64,000 nt of DNA, taken from contig UBTA01000062.1 of assembly GCA_900468065.1 (NCBI GenBank), positions 1-64,000 of the forward strand, in the 5' to 3' direction. The position numbers and the translations under genes are program-made. A model generated the notes under the pieces. The model saw only the letters and a list, made by a program, of their open reading frames with translations. It made no database searches and was not told the DNA's origin. The first letter of the stretch is position 1. Each line of letters begins with the position of its first letter. Shown here in pieces: positions 46,697 through 58,443 of the stretch. Source of the DNA: Hyphomicrobiales bacterium. GTDB taxonomy: Bacteria > Pseudomonadota > Alphaproteobacteria > Rhizobiales > Rhizobiaceae.

Positions 46697-46906
46697 ATGA
46701 CGCTGGGAATGAAGATGATGGTGTTCATCATTTTCGTTTCCGTGACGGGTCTCTTCCTCGGCTTTGCCGGATGGGTGTTTGACTGGCAGATCGCAAAGAC
46801 TTTGGGAATTGTTTCCGGGGGCATTTTGGCGGTTGTCTTTTGGCTCAGCTCCGGCGTTAGAAATGAGACGCTAGATCGCTTCCTTCGCGGAAGAAAAGAA
46901 GATTGA
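46697..46906 (+). CDS. Small two-TM membrane protein between sufB and sufC
   Basis: 69 aa with two hydrophobic helices, MVFIIFVSVTGLFLGFAGWV and TLGIVSGGILAVVFWLSSGV, and a short charged C-terminus (RNETLDRFLRGRKED). No cysteines or metal motif. It is 31 bp after sufB and 11 bp before sufC, all on one strand. A TTG start at 46679 is possible; ATG 46697 gives MTLGMKMM, with no strong Shine-Dalgarno for either. It is not part of the canonical sufBCDS order. It may be a membrane anchor or simply a hitch-hiker. Confidence 0.65.
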   Translation: MTLGMKMMVFIIFVSVTGLFLGFAGWVFDWQIAKTLGIVSGGILAVVFWLSSGVRNETLDRFLRGRKED

Positions 46907-46917
46907 GAGAAACTACG

Positions 46918-47673
46918 ATGCTTGAAATCAGAAACCTCCATGCCCGTATCGCCGAAGATGGCACCGAGATCATCCGGGGTCTGAACCTCACCGTGAAGGC
47001 CGGCGAAGTGGCTGCCATCATGGGTCCGAACGGCTCCGGCAAGTCGACGCTGTCCTACATACTGTCGGGCCGCAGCGATTACGAAGTCACCGAAGGCGAC
47101 ATCCTCTACAATGGCGAGAGCATTCTTGAGCTCGACCCTTCGGAGCGTGCTGCCAAGGGTATCTTCCTTGCCTTCCAGTATCCGGTCGAAATCCCGGGCG
47201 TTGCGACCATGCAGTTCCTGAAGGTCGCTTTGAACGAGCAGCGGAAGTTCCGCGGCGAAGCCGAGCTTTCGACGCCGGATTTTATCCGCCGTGTCAAGGA
47301 AGCCGCCGCCCAGCTGCAGATCAACCCGGATATGCTGAAGCGTCCGCTGAATGTCGGATTCTCCGGCGGCGAGAAGAAGCGCGCCGAGATCCTGCAGATG
47401 GCGCTGCTTGAGCCAAAGCTGTGCATTCTCGACGAAACCGATAGCGGCCTCGACATCGACGCACTGAAGATCGTTGCAGACGGCGTCAACGCGCTGCGCT
47501 CGCCGGATCGCGCCGTGATCGTCATCACCCACTATCAGCGGCTGCTTGAATATATCGTGCCGGACACCGTCCACGTTCTTTACAAGGGCCAGGTCATCAA
47601 GTCCGGCGACAAGTCGCTGGCGCTTGATCTTGAAGCCAATGGGTATGCCGACATCATCGATGCGGCGGCTTGA
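46918..47673 (+). CDS. sufC: Fe-S cluster assembly ATPase SufC
   Basis: 251 aa ABC-type ATPase of the SufBC2D complex. Walker A GPNGSGKST, signature FSGGEKKR, and LDETDSGLDIDAL Walker B are present. The ABC signature FSGGEKKRAEILQMALLEPK is typical of SufC. ATG 46918 with GAGAGA before it. It follows the small membrane protein by 11 bases; sufD follows after 11 bases. Confidence 0.97.
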   Translation: MLEIRNLHARIAEDGTEIIRGLNLTVKAGEVAAIMGPNGSGKSTLSYILSGRSDYEVTEGDILYNGESILELDPSERAAKGIFLAFQYPVEIPGVATMQFLKVALNEQRKFRGEAELSTPDFIRRVKEAAAQLQINPDMLKRPLNVGFSGGEKKRAEILQMALLEPKLCILDETDSGLDIDALKIVADGVNALRSPDRAVIVITHYQRLLEYIVPDTVHVLYKGQVIKSGDKSLALDLEANGYADIIDAAA

Positions 47674-47684
47674 GGAGTACCGGG

Positions 47685-48959
47685 ATGAACATGCAAACGG
47701 CAATCACGATGACAGCCGCCGAGACGGCCCTCGTCGATGCCTATACTGCCCAGATCGGTGAACTGCCCGGCGAAGGCGCTGTCCTGTCGGCCCGTGACAC
47801 TCTTTTGGCTGACCTGAAGAAACAGGGTCTACCGACACGCCGGGTCGAATCCTGGCACTACACGGACCTGCGGGCCCTGCTGCGCAGCGTTCCTGACTTT
47901 GACCCAACGTCGTTTGCCGAAAAGGTCGATCCGCTGGTTCCCGGCTCCTCGGTTCTGGCCGTTCTCAACGGCAAGGCCGATACGAAAAACCTTCCGGCCG
48001 GCGTCAATGTGCGCTCCTATGCCGAAAGCCTGATCGATGGCGTCGCCGCTGCCGATCTGGTCGAACGCGATCAGGACGACGCCATCGGACGGATCAATGG
48101 CAGCTTCGTGCGCGACGGTTTCGAGATCGAGGTGCCTGAGGGCACCGAGCTTGAACAACCGCTGGAACTGCAACTGGTGCAGAGCGCCGGCCAGAGCCAT
48201 TCCCGCTTCCCGGTTACGTTCGGTGCGAATTCGAAGGCCACGGTCATCGAGCGCCATCTATCGGTCAGCGATGCCGCCAGCCTTGTGACTGTGGTGAGCG
48301 ACCTGATCCTCGATGACGGCGCCGAGATCACCTGGATCATCCTGCAGCAGCAGGGTGCAAGCGACAGCCACCTGGCCCAGGTCAATTTCGACCTTGGCAC
48401 CAATGCCAAGCTGCGGCTGTTCATCATCAATGCCGGTGGCAAGCTGGTGCGCCAGGAAGTGCATGGCGTCACGACGGGCGAAGGTGCGGATTTCAAGCTG
48501 CGCGGAATCAATCTGCTGGGCGGTGAAACGCATACCGACGTGACATTCACGCTCGGCCATGACGTGCCGAACACGACATCGACCGAAATTCTCCGCAACG
48601 TGCTGTTCGATCGCGCCAAGGGTGTGTTCCAGGGGCAGATCCGGGTTGCTCCGGATGCGCAGAAGACTGACGCGAAGATGGCGTGCAACACGCTGCTTCT
48701 TTCCGACGATGCCGATTTTTCGGCAAAGCCGGAGCTGGAAATCTTTGCCGACGACGTTCAGTGCGGCCATGGCGCCACCGTCATCGACATCAACCCGACG
48801 CATCTCTACTACCTGCGCGCCCGCGGCATTCCTGAAAACAAGGCACGCGCCATGCTGGTCAATGCCTTTGTTGATGAGATCGTCGAGGAACTCGAACATG
48901 AAGGCCTGATCGAGACTCTGGAAACGATCATCGCCGCCTGGCTCGAAAAGCACGCCTGA
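47685..48959 (+). CDS. sufD: Fe-S cluster assembly protein SufD
   Basis: 424 aa, SufBD-fold partner of SufB. RRVESWHYTDLRALL near the N-terminus, the beta-helix core, and the C-terminal CGHGATVIDINPTHLYYLRA and GIPENKARAMLVNAFVDEIV match the family; the conserved histidine in QCGHGAT is present. AGGAG is seven bases before ATG 47685. sufS follows after 13 bases. Confidence 0.96.
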   Translation: MNMQTAITMTAAETALVDAYTAQIGELPGEGAVLSARDTLLADLKKQGLPTRRVESWHYTDLRALLRSVPDFDPTSFAEKVDPLVPGSSVLAVLNGKADTKNLPAGVNVRSYAESLIDGVAAADLVERDQDDAIGRINGSFVRDGFEIEVPEGTELEQPLELQLVQSAGQSHSRFPVTFGANSKATVIERHLSVSDAASLVTVVSDLILDDGAEITWIILQQQGASDSHLAQVNFDLGTNAKLRLFIINAGGKLVRQEVHGVTTGEGADFKLRGINLLGGETHTDVTFTLGHDVPNTTSTEILRNVLFDRAKGVFQGQIRVAPDAQKTDAKMACNTLLLSDDADFSAKPELEIFADDVQCGHGATVIDINPTHLYYLRARGIPENKARAMLVNAFVDEIVEELEHEGLIETLETIIAAWLEKHA

Positions 48960-48972
48960 TTGGATCGCTGAC

Positions 48973-50214
48973 ATGGAACACACGGTGCCGGTGCCGGCCT
49001 ATGACGTCGAAGCGATCCGCAGGGATTTTCCGATCCTGTCGCGGACCGTCTACGGCAAGCCGCTGGTCTATCTCGACAACGGCGCCTCGGCACAGAAGCC
49101 GCAGGTGGTCATCGACGCCGTTGCCCATGCCTATTCCAACGAATATGCCAACGTCCATCGCGGCCTGCACTTCCTATCGAACGCAGCCACCGATGCTTAC
49201 GAGGGCGCGCGTGAAAAAGTGCACCGGTTCCTGAACGCGCCATCGGTCGACAACATCATCTTCACAAAATCCTCGACCGAGGCGATCAACACGGTCGCCT
49301 ATGGCTATGGCATGCCCAAGATCGGTGATGGCGACGAGATCGTCATCTCGATCATGGAGCATCATTCCAATATCGTGCCGTGGCATTTCATCCGTGAACG
49401 CCAGGGCGCCAAGCTCGTCTGGGCTCCGGTCGATGATCAGGGCGCGTTCCATCTCGACGATTTCGTCAAATGCCTGACCGACAAGACCAAGCTGATCGCC
49501 ATCACCCATATGTCGAATGCGCTTGGCACCGTCGTTCCGGTTAAGGAAATCTGCCGGATCGCCCGCGAGCGCGGCATCCCGGTGCTGGTCGATGGCAGCC
49601 AGGCCGCCGTTCACATGCCGGTCGATGTGCAGGATATCGATTGCGACTGGTATGTGATGACAGGCCACAAGCTCTACGGTCCGTCCGGCATCGGCGTGCT
49701 CTACGGCAAGATGGACCGTCTGAAGGACATGCGCCCGTTCATGGGCGGCGGCGAGATGATCGTAGAGGTAACGGAAGATGCGGTTACCTACAACGAACCG
49801 CCGCACCGTTTCGAGGCCGGCACACCGCCGATCGTCCAGGCGATCGGCCTCGGCTACGCGCTGGATTATATGGACAATATCGGCCGGGCCGCGATTGCTG
49901 CCCATGAAGCCGATCTGGCTGCCTATGCGCATGAGCGCCTGTCATCCGTCAATTCAATGCGCATCATCGGGACGGCACCGGGCAAAGGTGGTATCTTCTC
50001 CTTCGAACTTGAAGGTATCCATGCCCATGATGTGTCGATGGTGATCGACCGGGCAGGAGTTGCTGTCAGGGCAGGAACACATTGCGCCCAGCCGCTCTTG
50101 AAACGCTTCGGCGTGACCTCCACATGCCGGGCATCCTTTGGCCTCTACAATACGCGGGCCGAAGTCGACGTGCTGGTGGATGCGCTGGAGCAAGCCCGCA
50201 AATTCTTTGCGTAA
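48973..50214 (+). CDS. sufS: Cysteine desulfurase SufS (class II)
   Basis: 413 aa. AIRRDFPILSRTVYGKPLVY, LDNGASAQKPQVVIDA and THMSNALGTVVPVKEI are typical. PLP lysine K233 in MTGHKLYGPSGIG; the catalytic cysteine C371 in RAGTHCAQPLLKRFG. It would normally need SufE or SufU to accept sulfur, and none is encoded next to it in this window. It may share sulfur delivery with the first desulfurase. Confidence 0.96.
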   Translation: MEHTVPVPAYDVEAIRRDFPILSRTVYGKPLVYLDNGASAQKPQVVIDAVAHAYSNEYANVHRGLHFLSNAATDAYEGAREKVHRFLNAPSVDNIIFTKSSTEAINTVAYGYGMPKIGDGDEIVISIMEHHSNIVPWHFIRERQGAKLVWAPVDDQGAFHLDDFVKCLTDKTKLIAITHMSNALGTVVPVKEICRIARERGIPVLVDGSQAAVHMPVDVQDIDCDWYVMTGHKLYGPSGIGVLYGKMDRLKDMRPFMGGGEMIVEVTEDAVTYNEPPHRFEAGTPPIVQAIGLGYALDYMDNIGRAAIAAHEADLAAYAHERLSSVNSMRIIGTAPGKGGIFSFELEGIHAHDVSMVIDRAGVAVRAGTHCAQPLLKRFGVTSTCRASFGLYNTRAEVDVLVDALEQARKFFA

Positions 50215-50226
50215 GGACATAAGCCG

Positions 50227-50607
50227 ATGAGCCTTGATACGACTGAAAACAAGATCGACGTTCGCGAAGGGATTGTTCATTCCGCCATTCCGGCGGACGA
50301 ACTGGCGCGTCTGAGCGACGATGTCATCTCTGCGCTGAAGACGGTCTACGACCCGGAAATTCCGTCCGACATTTTCGAACTCGGGCTGATCTACAAGATC
50401 GACATCGAAGACGACCGCATGGTCAAGATCGCCATGACGCTGACGGCACCCGGCTGCCCTGTCGCCGGCGAGATGCCGGGCTGGGTTGAAAACGCTGTCG
50501 GTGCGGTCGAAGGCGTGTCCGGCGTCGAAGTGTCGATGACCTTCGATCCGCCGTGGACACCGGACCGCATGTCGGAAGAGGCGCAGGTTGCCGTCGGCTG
50601 GTACTGA
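50227..50607 (+). CDS. sufT: SufT / MIP18 (DUF59) family Fe-S assembly factor
   Basis: 126 aa. VYDPEIPSDIFELGLIYKID, TLTAPGCPVAGEMPGWVENA and MTFDPPWTPDRMSEEAQVAV match the DUF59 family with its conserved DPE and TxPxC motifs. SufT helps maturation of Fe-S proteins in some bacteria. It follows sufS by 12 bases and precedes sufA, completing the alphaproteobacterial order. Confidence 0.93.
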   Translation: MSLDTTENKIDVREGIVHSAIPADELARLSDDVISALKTVYDPEIPSDIFELGLIYKIDIEDDRMVKIAMTLTAPGCPVAGEMPGWVENAVGAVEGVSGVEVSMTFDPPWTPDRMSEEAQVAVGWY

Positions 50608-50697
50608 TCACGTATTGATCCCTTAACCGCCGCGCATTACATTCTGGACTCGGAAAGCATCAGGCCTTGAACCTGATTGTTACAAGGAGAACGGCCT

Positions 50698-51090
50698 ATG
50701 GGCTTTGCAGTCATGAGTTTGAGCGATGCGGCGGCTGGCCGCGTCCAGGCGATCGTCGAAAATGCCGGTGGCGATGCCCTGGGCATTCGCGTCGGGATCA
50801 AGAAGGGCGGATGTGCCGGTATGGAATACGCCATCGACATGGTGACCGCGCCGAACCCAAAGGACGATCTGGTCGAACATCAGGGCGCCAAGGTCTGGGT
50901 TGCTCCCGAAGCCGTGCTCTATCTGCTCGGAACCCGGATGGATTTTGAAGTCACGACGCTCCGCTCGGGCTTTACCTTCAACAACCCGAACCAGACATCG
51001 GCCTGTGGCTGCGGCGAATCCGTCGAGCTGAAGCCCGCCGATCTTGCGGCACTCGCAGCAAAAGACGATGCGGTCGTTCGCGCCACCTAG
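50698..51090 (+). CDS. sufA: A-type Fe-S carrier SufA/IscA
   Basis: 130 aa HesB/IscA-fold carrier. The three cluster-binding cysteines are visible: IKKGGCAGMEYAI, and the CGCGES pair in SACGCGESVEL. AAGGAG eight bases before ATG 50698. It transfers clusters from SufBCD to apoproteins. The operon ends here in a strong terminator. Confidence 0.95.
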   Translation: MGFAVMSLSDAAAGRVQAIVENAGGDALGIRVGIKKGGCAGMEYAIDMVTAPNPKDDLVEHQGAKVWVAPEAVLYLLGTRMDFEVTTLRSGFTFNNPNQTSACGCGESVELKPADLAALAAKDDAVVRAT

Positions 51091-51130
51091 GCATCTCGCC
51101 GCCGTGGTGCGGCCTATATCTGGGGTTCGC

Positions 51131-51160
51131 AAAGAGACTGGTTTGCCCCAGTCTCTTTTT
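51131..51160 (+). terminator. Rho-independent terminator of the suf operon
   Basis: AAAGAGACTGG (51131-51141) pairs perfectly with CCAGTCTCTTT (51148-51158), with a 6-base loop followed by T. Confidence 0.92.
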
Positions 51161-51209
51161 CTGTTTTTATATCTCTGTAAATATGGGGCGGAGCGTGACC
51201 AAATAACCG

Positions 51210-53090
51210 ATGACGGCGTCGCAGACTGATTTCGTTAAAGCGATCTATTATGCTTTTCCTTCTCCCGTCATCTTTGTCGATGCCGATCGCATTATTCTGT
51301 CCGTTAATGCCGCCGCTATCGAGCAGTTCGGCTATGCCGCCGATGAAATGATCGGTGGTTCGATACAACGGCTCTATGCCAGCGACCATGACTTTGAAGC
51401 AGCTGTTTTCCACACAGTGGAGCAACTTGAAAACACACAATTTTCCGAAGGCATCTACCGCTACCGCCGCCGCAACGGTACGAAGTTCAATGCCCGGTTG
51501 CGGGTGGCGCCGGTTATCGGTGCGGACGGTACGACATGTGGTTTTGCCGGTATCGTTCACGATATCTCCGACTATCTCGAACTTGACCGCGAGCGCCGGA
51601 AAGCCAGCGAAATTCTCGACACTGCGCTGCAGGCCATTCCGGAAGGATTTGCAATCTTCGACGCGGAAGAGCGGATCATCGTCTACAACGATGCCTATAG
51701 GCGGATCTGTGGTGCTGCGGGACCGAGCCTGAAAATAGGCATGACCGCCGAAGAGATCATGCTTGCCGTCTACGAGGTGGGATATTACCCCAATGCCCCC
51801 ATCGGATCACCGCAGGCCAAGGCGTGGCTCGCGAACCGGATGCGCGCCTTTCGCAATCCGGGCGGCGACAACCAGATCTTCGAATACGGCGATGGCCGCT
51901 GGCTGCGTGTCGAGGACTTCAAGACGCGCGACGGCAATACCGTAGCACTTCGTATCGACGTCACCGATTTGAAGCGGGCTGAGATTGCGCTCGATCGGCA
52001 AAGGCTGGAATATTATACACTGGTCCAGAATATCCCGGACTTCATCTGCCGTATTTCCCCCGATCTCAGATATACGTTCGTCAACGACCGGTATGCGCAG
52101 TTGGTCGGCATGGCGGCCGACGATCTCATTGGAAAACCGCTGCTCGATTTCGTTCCGGAAAAGGACCGTGAGAGCCTGGCCGGTGTGCTGAAAAACCTGT
52201 CGGTTCAGGAACCGCTTGCGGCGCGCGAACAACACCGGAAATTACCCGATGGCGCCGATCTCTGGCTGTTCTGGTCGAATATCGCGCTTTTCGATGGCGG
52301 TGAGCTGATCGAGTACGTCACTGTCGGCCGCAACATCACCGAACTGAAAGAACAGCAGCAGCGTATCGCCCAGCAGGGCGCTGAACTGCAGCGTAAGAAC
52401 GACGCTCTCAACCAGTTTACCGGAACAGTGTCGCATGACCTGAAGGCGCCGTTGCGCCATATGTCGATGTTTTCCGAGATGATCGTCGAGGATGTGGCCA
52501 ACGGCAATCACGATGAACTGCCTGTTTATGCCGGCCATCTGCGCCAGAGTGCGCGGCGGATGGACCAGCTGATCGACAGCCTTCTGGACTATGCCCAGAT
52601 TGCCGACGAGATCGGCAGCTGGCAGATCGTCTCGATGACCGATGTTATTTCCGATACCATCCTCAATCTCGATAGTTTCATTCGAGAGGCCGGGGCCAGT
52701 ATCGATGTTTCGGCTCTGCCACAGCTCAAAGGCGACCCGGAGCTCCTGAAACGGCTTTGCCAGAACCTGATCGGCAACGCCATCAAGTACCGCCGGGAAG
52801 ACGTGAAACCGGTGATCCGGATTTATGCCGAAACAGACGGTGATGTCATCCGGATATTGTTCGAAGATAACGGCATTGGCGTCGATCCGCGTTTTTCCAG
52901 AAAGATTTTCGACGTTTTCCAGCGCCTGCACCGGGATGAATCCATCTACCCTGGTACGGGTATCGGACTGGCGCTGGCAAAACGGATCGCCGAGAGCCAC
53001 GGCGGCTCCATCGCGCTTGACACGGCCTTCACCCACGGTGCTCGTTTCGTGGTGACGCTCCCCGAACCGAGGCAATCTGGCGGAAAGTAA
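51210..53090 (+). CDS. PAS-domain sensor histidine kinase
   Basis: 626 aa, no membrane segment. PAS domains at about 8-120, 130-255 and 265-380, then a HisKA domain with the phosphorylated H409 in TVSHDLKAPLRHMSMF and a HATPase domain (N box NLIGNAIKYR, then DNGIGVDPRFSRKIFDVFQR, GTGIGLALAKRIAESHGG). No receiver domain is attached, and no response-regulator gene is beside it, so it is an orphan kinase in this window. A signal such as oxygen, light or redox cannot be chosen. No strong Shine-Dalgarno precedes the ATG at 51210. Terminator at 53126. Confidence 0.92.
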   Translation: MTASQTDFVKAIYYAFPSPVIFVDADRIILSVNAAAIEQFGYAADEMIGGSIQRLYASDHDFEAAVFHTVEQLENTQFSEGIYRYRRRNGTKFNARLRVAPVIGADGTTCGFAGIVHDISDYLELDRERRKASEILDTALQAIPEGFAIFDAEERIIVYNDAYRRICGAAGPSLKIGMTAEEIMLAVYEVGYYPNAPIGSPQAKAWLANRMRAFRNPGGDNQIFEYGDGRWLRVEDFKTRDGNTVALRIDVTDLKRAEIALDRQRLEYYTLVQNIPDFICRISPDLRYTFVNDRYAQLVGMAADDLIGKPLLDFVPEKDRESLAGVLKNLSVQEPLAAREQHRKLPDGADLWLFWSNIALFDGGELIEYVTVGRNITELKEQQQRIAQQGAELQRKNDALNQFTGTVSHDLKAPLRHMSMFSEMIVEDVANGNHDELPVYAGHLRQSARRMDQLIDSLLDYAQIADEIGSWQIVSMTDVISDTILNLDSFIREAGASIDVSALPQLKGDPELLKRLCQNLIGNAIKYRREDVKPVIRIYAETDGDVIRILFEDNGIGVDPRFSRKIFDVFQRLHRDESIYPGTGIGLALAKRIAESHGGSIALDTAFTHGARFVVTLPEPRQSGGK

Positions 53091-53125
53091 GACGAGGGTG
53101 GACGGCGGTTCGCAGCGGCGCAGAG

Positions 53126-53163
53126 ACGAAAAAGGGGCGCATCGAGCGCCCCTTTCGTTTTTT
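53126..53163. terminator. Bidirectional terminator between histidine kinase and gcvP
   Basis: AAAGGGGCGC (53131-53140) pairs with GCGCCCCTTT (53146-53155), flanked by A and T tracts. It serves both convergent units. Confidence 0.9.
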
Positions 53164-53168
53164 CGAAC

Positions 53169-56032
<2,864 letters not shown>

Positions 56033-56033
<1 letters not shown>

Positions 56034-56395
56034 CAGGCAATCAGCTCCTTGTAGGCAGCTTCGTCCAGAAGGGCATTGACAGCCGACGGATCGGAAAGCT
56101 TCAGCTTGAAGAACCAGCCGGCACCCTGCGGGTCGCTGTTGACCAGAGCCGGATCATCGACGATCGCCTGATTGCTCTCGACGATCTCGCCATCCAGTGG
56201 ACAATAGACGTCGGAAGCTGCCTTGACGGATTCGACGGTGGCGGCAGTTGCGCCCTTGTCGAGCGCGGTACCGGCTTCCGGCAGTTCCACGAAGACGAGG
56301 TCGCCAAGCTGTTCGGCTGCGTGCGCAGTAATGCCGACGGTTGCGACATCACCCTCGATTTTCAGCCACTCGTGTTCATCGGTAAATTTCAGCAT
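56033..56395 (-). CDS. gcvH: Glycine cleavage system H protein
   Basis: 120 aa lipoyl carrier protein. The lipoylated lysine is K58 in [20 protein letters not shown]; family features are [13 protein letters not shown] and [22 protein letters not shown] 56395 has AGGAG nine bases before it; a longer open frame upstream overlaps gcvT and is rejected. It sits 16 bases after gcvT. Confidence 0.96.
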
Positions 56396-56411
56396 GGGGT
56401 TCAACTCCTGA

Positions 56412-57551
56412 TCAGCGTTTGTAGGTCGGGGTGACGAAGGGAAGGGCGGAGACGGTGACGGCCAAATATTTGCCGCGGACCTCCGCGAAAAGCTGTGTGC
56501 CATTGGCGGTGTGGGCTTTGTCGACATAGCCCATGGCGACGGGATGATCCGCACTCGGGCCAAAGCCGCCGGAGGTGACGGCGCCAACCGGCACCTTGCC
56601 TTCGGCATCGGCAAACAGCGGCGCACCGCCGCGCACCGGGGCCTTGCCTTCCGGCTTCAAGCCGACACGGCGGCGGCCGGCACCATCGGCGAACTGGCGC
56701 AGAATGACATCGGCGCCCGGGAAGCCGCCTTCGCGGGAACCGCCGGCACGGCGTGCCTTCTGCATCGCCCATTCGAGGCCTGCCTCAACCGGTGTCGTCG
56801 TGGTGTCGATATCATTGCCATAAAGACACAGGCCTGCTTCGAGACGCAGCGAATCGCGGGCGCCAAGGCCGATCGGCATGACATCGGGATGCTCGAGTAT
56901 CCGGCACGTGACGTCCTCGGCCGAGGCGGCCGGAATCGAGATTTCAAAGCCGTCCTCGCCGGTATAGCCTGAGCGCGAGATGATACAGGGCACATCATGC
57001 AAGGCAGCTTCCGCCACATCCATGAAGCGCATGGTGGCGATATCGGCCCAGAGTTCGGCAAGCACGCATTCGGCGCGCGGCCCCTGCAGGGCGATCAGTG
57101 CGCGGTCGTCGAGCAAGGTCAGTTCGCAGGTCTCGCCGAGATGCTTTTGCATATGGGCAAAATCGGCCTCCTTGCAGGAGGCATTGACGACCAGGAACAG
57201 ATGGTCGCCGCGATTGGCGATCATCAAGTCATCCAGGATATTGCCGTTGCCGTCGGTAAAAAGTCCGTAGCGCTGTCGGCCCTCGGCAAGGCCGAGCACA
57301 TCGACGGGCACCAGTTTTTCCAGCGCCAGCGCGGCATCCTCGATCCGGCCGGATTTTGGCCGCAGGATCACCTGTCCCATGTGGGAGACATCGAACAGAC
57401 CGGCGGCGGAGCGGGTGTGGAGATGCTCCTTCATCACGCCGGCTGGATATTGCACCGGCATGTCGTAGCCGGCAAACGGCACCATGCGGGCACCATGCGA
57501 CACGTGCAACGCATGCAGCGGCGTCTGTTTCAATGGGGAATGTTCGTTCAA
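56412..57551 (-). CDS. gcvT: Aminomethyltransferase (T protein) of the glycine cleavage system
   Basis: 379 aa THF-dependent enzyme. [45 protein letters not shown] and [20 protein letters not shown] are family signatures. The start codon is an unusual TTG at 57551, six bases after a GGAGG Shine-Dalgarno; no ATG or GTG with a ribosome binding site exists nearby. First gene of gcvT-gcvH-gcvP, preceded by a glycine riboswitch. Confidence 0.95.
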   Translation of the reverse strand: MNEHSPLKQTPLHALHVSHGARMVPFAGYDMPVQYPAGVMKEHLHTRSAAGLFDVSHMGQVILRPKSGRIEDAALALEKLVPVDVLGLAEGRQRYGLFTDGNGNILDDLMIANRGDHLFLVVNASCKEADFAHMQKHLGETCELTLLDDRALIALQGPRAECVLAELWADIATMRFMDVAEAALHDVPCIISRSGYTGEDGFEISIPAASAEDVTCRILEHPDVMPIGLGARDSLRLEAGLCLYGNDIDTTTTPVEAGLEWAMQKARRAGGSREGGFPGADVILRQFADGAGRRRVGLKPEGKAPVRGGAPLFADAEGKVPVGAVTSGGFGPSADHPVAMGYVDKAHTANGTQLFAEVRGKYLAVTVSALPFVTPTYKR

Positions 57552-57624
57552 GTCCGGCCTCCAGGTCTGGCGCGACGCGCCGGCTCATCTCCACGGCGCA
57601 TTTTATGCGTCGTTTCCTCGAGCC

Positions 57625-57775
57625 CCCTCTGTCCCTTTGCCTGAGATTGTTATCCCTTCGGCGAGCGGAAATGCTTCTCTCCAGAGTCCTACCGGCACCT
57701 TGCTGGTCCTTTGGCCTGAGAGTTTCCGGGGCGGTTGCTCCTTCGGCACCGGTGTTACCCGGATTCTCCCAACAA
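57625..57775 (-). promoter_or_regulatory. Tandem glycine riboswitch (gcvT leader)
   Basis: On the minus strand two consecutive aptamers are seen in the gcvT leader. The first (about 57773 to 57700) starts GGGAGAATCC, has CCGAAGGAGCAA and CTCTCAGGCCAAAGGACC. The second (about 57690 to 57625) starts GGACTCTGGAGAGAAGC, has CCGAAGGGATAACAATCTC and AGGCAAAGGGACAGAGG. These are conserved glycine riboswitch elements. In the known class glycine binding turns expression of the cleavage genes on. Confidence 0.95.
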
Positions 57776-57942
57776 GATCGATTTCAGATAACGGCGATGC
57801 CGACTGCTTGGCAAGCGCAAAATGTCGCGCCCGAACAGATTTTTGTCGTGGCTGTTTTACCCGCACGAACTGGCGCAGAAAATCAGCCTTTGCTTTTTTC
57901 TCGCCCAGGGGATAACGCAATTCGCGGAGACGGAGATCATCA

Positions 57943-58338
57943 ATGGCGAGAGCCGGGCGACAGATGCGGGTGACGGTGCGGGTGCTTTCAGCGCTGGCGC
58001 TGCTGTTCCTGTCCTTTGCCCACCAGCCGGCGTTCGCCCGCCAGATCAGCCCTTCGATGGCAGCGGAGTATCTGCTGCCGGACGGAACAATCGGCGATAT
58101 CTGCTTCGGCATGGATGGTATCGACGGCAAGGAGCACGGCTCTTCGCATGAGGCCATGGCGCCGGTTTGCGATTATTGCCGGCTGGCGGCATCCATTGCC
58201 CTGCCATCGCCCCCGGGCGACGGCTATCTGGCGATCCGCCTTGCTGCGCTTTCTGACAGCAGGCCGGATTTTCCTGCGCTTTTCGTTTCGTATCCCCGCC
58301 TTATGCCGCAATCGCGCGCGCCTCCGATCTTGCTCTGA
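57943..58338 (+). CDS. Small secreted CxxC protein (DUF2946-like)
   Basis: 131 aa. A signal peptide (VLSALALLFLSFAHQPAFA) is followed by GTIGDICFGMDG, a His-containing stretch EHGSSHEAMAP and VCDYCRLAASIALP. The C-x-x-C pair and the RAPP-type C-terminus (QSRAPPILL) fit the DUF2946 group, which often neighbours copper or cobalamin transport genes. GGAG seven bases before ATG 57943. About 100 bp upstream of the YcnI-PCuAC fusion and probably co-transcribed with it. Function inferred from context only. Confidence 0.75.
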   Translation: MARAGRQMRVTVRVLSALALLFLSFAHQPAFARQISPSMAAEYLLPDGTIGDICFGMDGIDGKEHGSSHEAMAPVCDYCRLAASIALPSPPGDGYLAIRLAALSDSRPDFPALFVSYPRLMPQSRAPPILL

Positions 58339-58443
58339 CAGCTTCGCCACGGGCGATTTTTCAGACCTTCAGAGCATTCAGCCGCCTGACGCGGCATTGA
58401 CCGTCCTGCCGTGCGCGGCAGGCTCCGGTCCGGAGACAGATCG

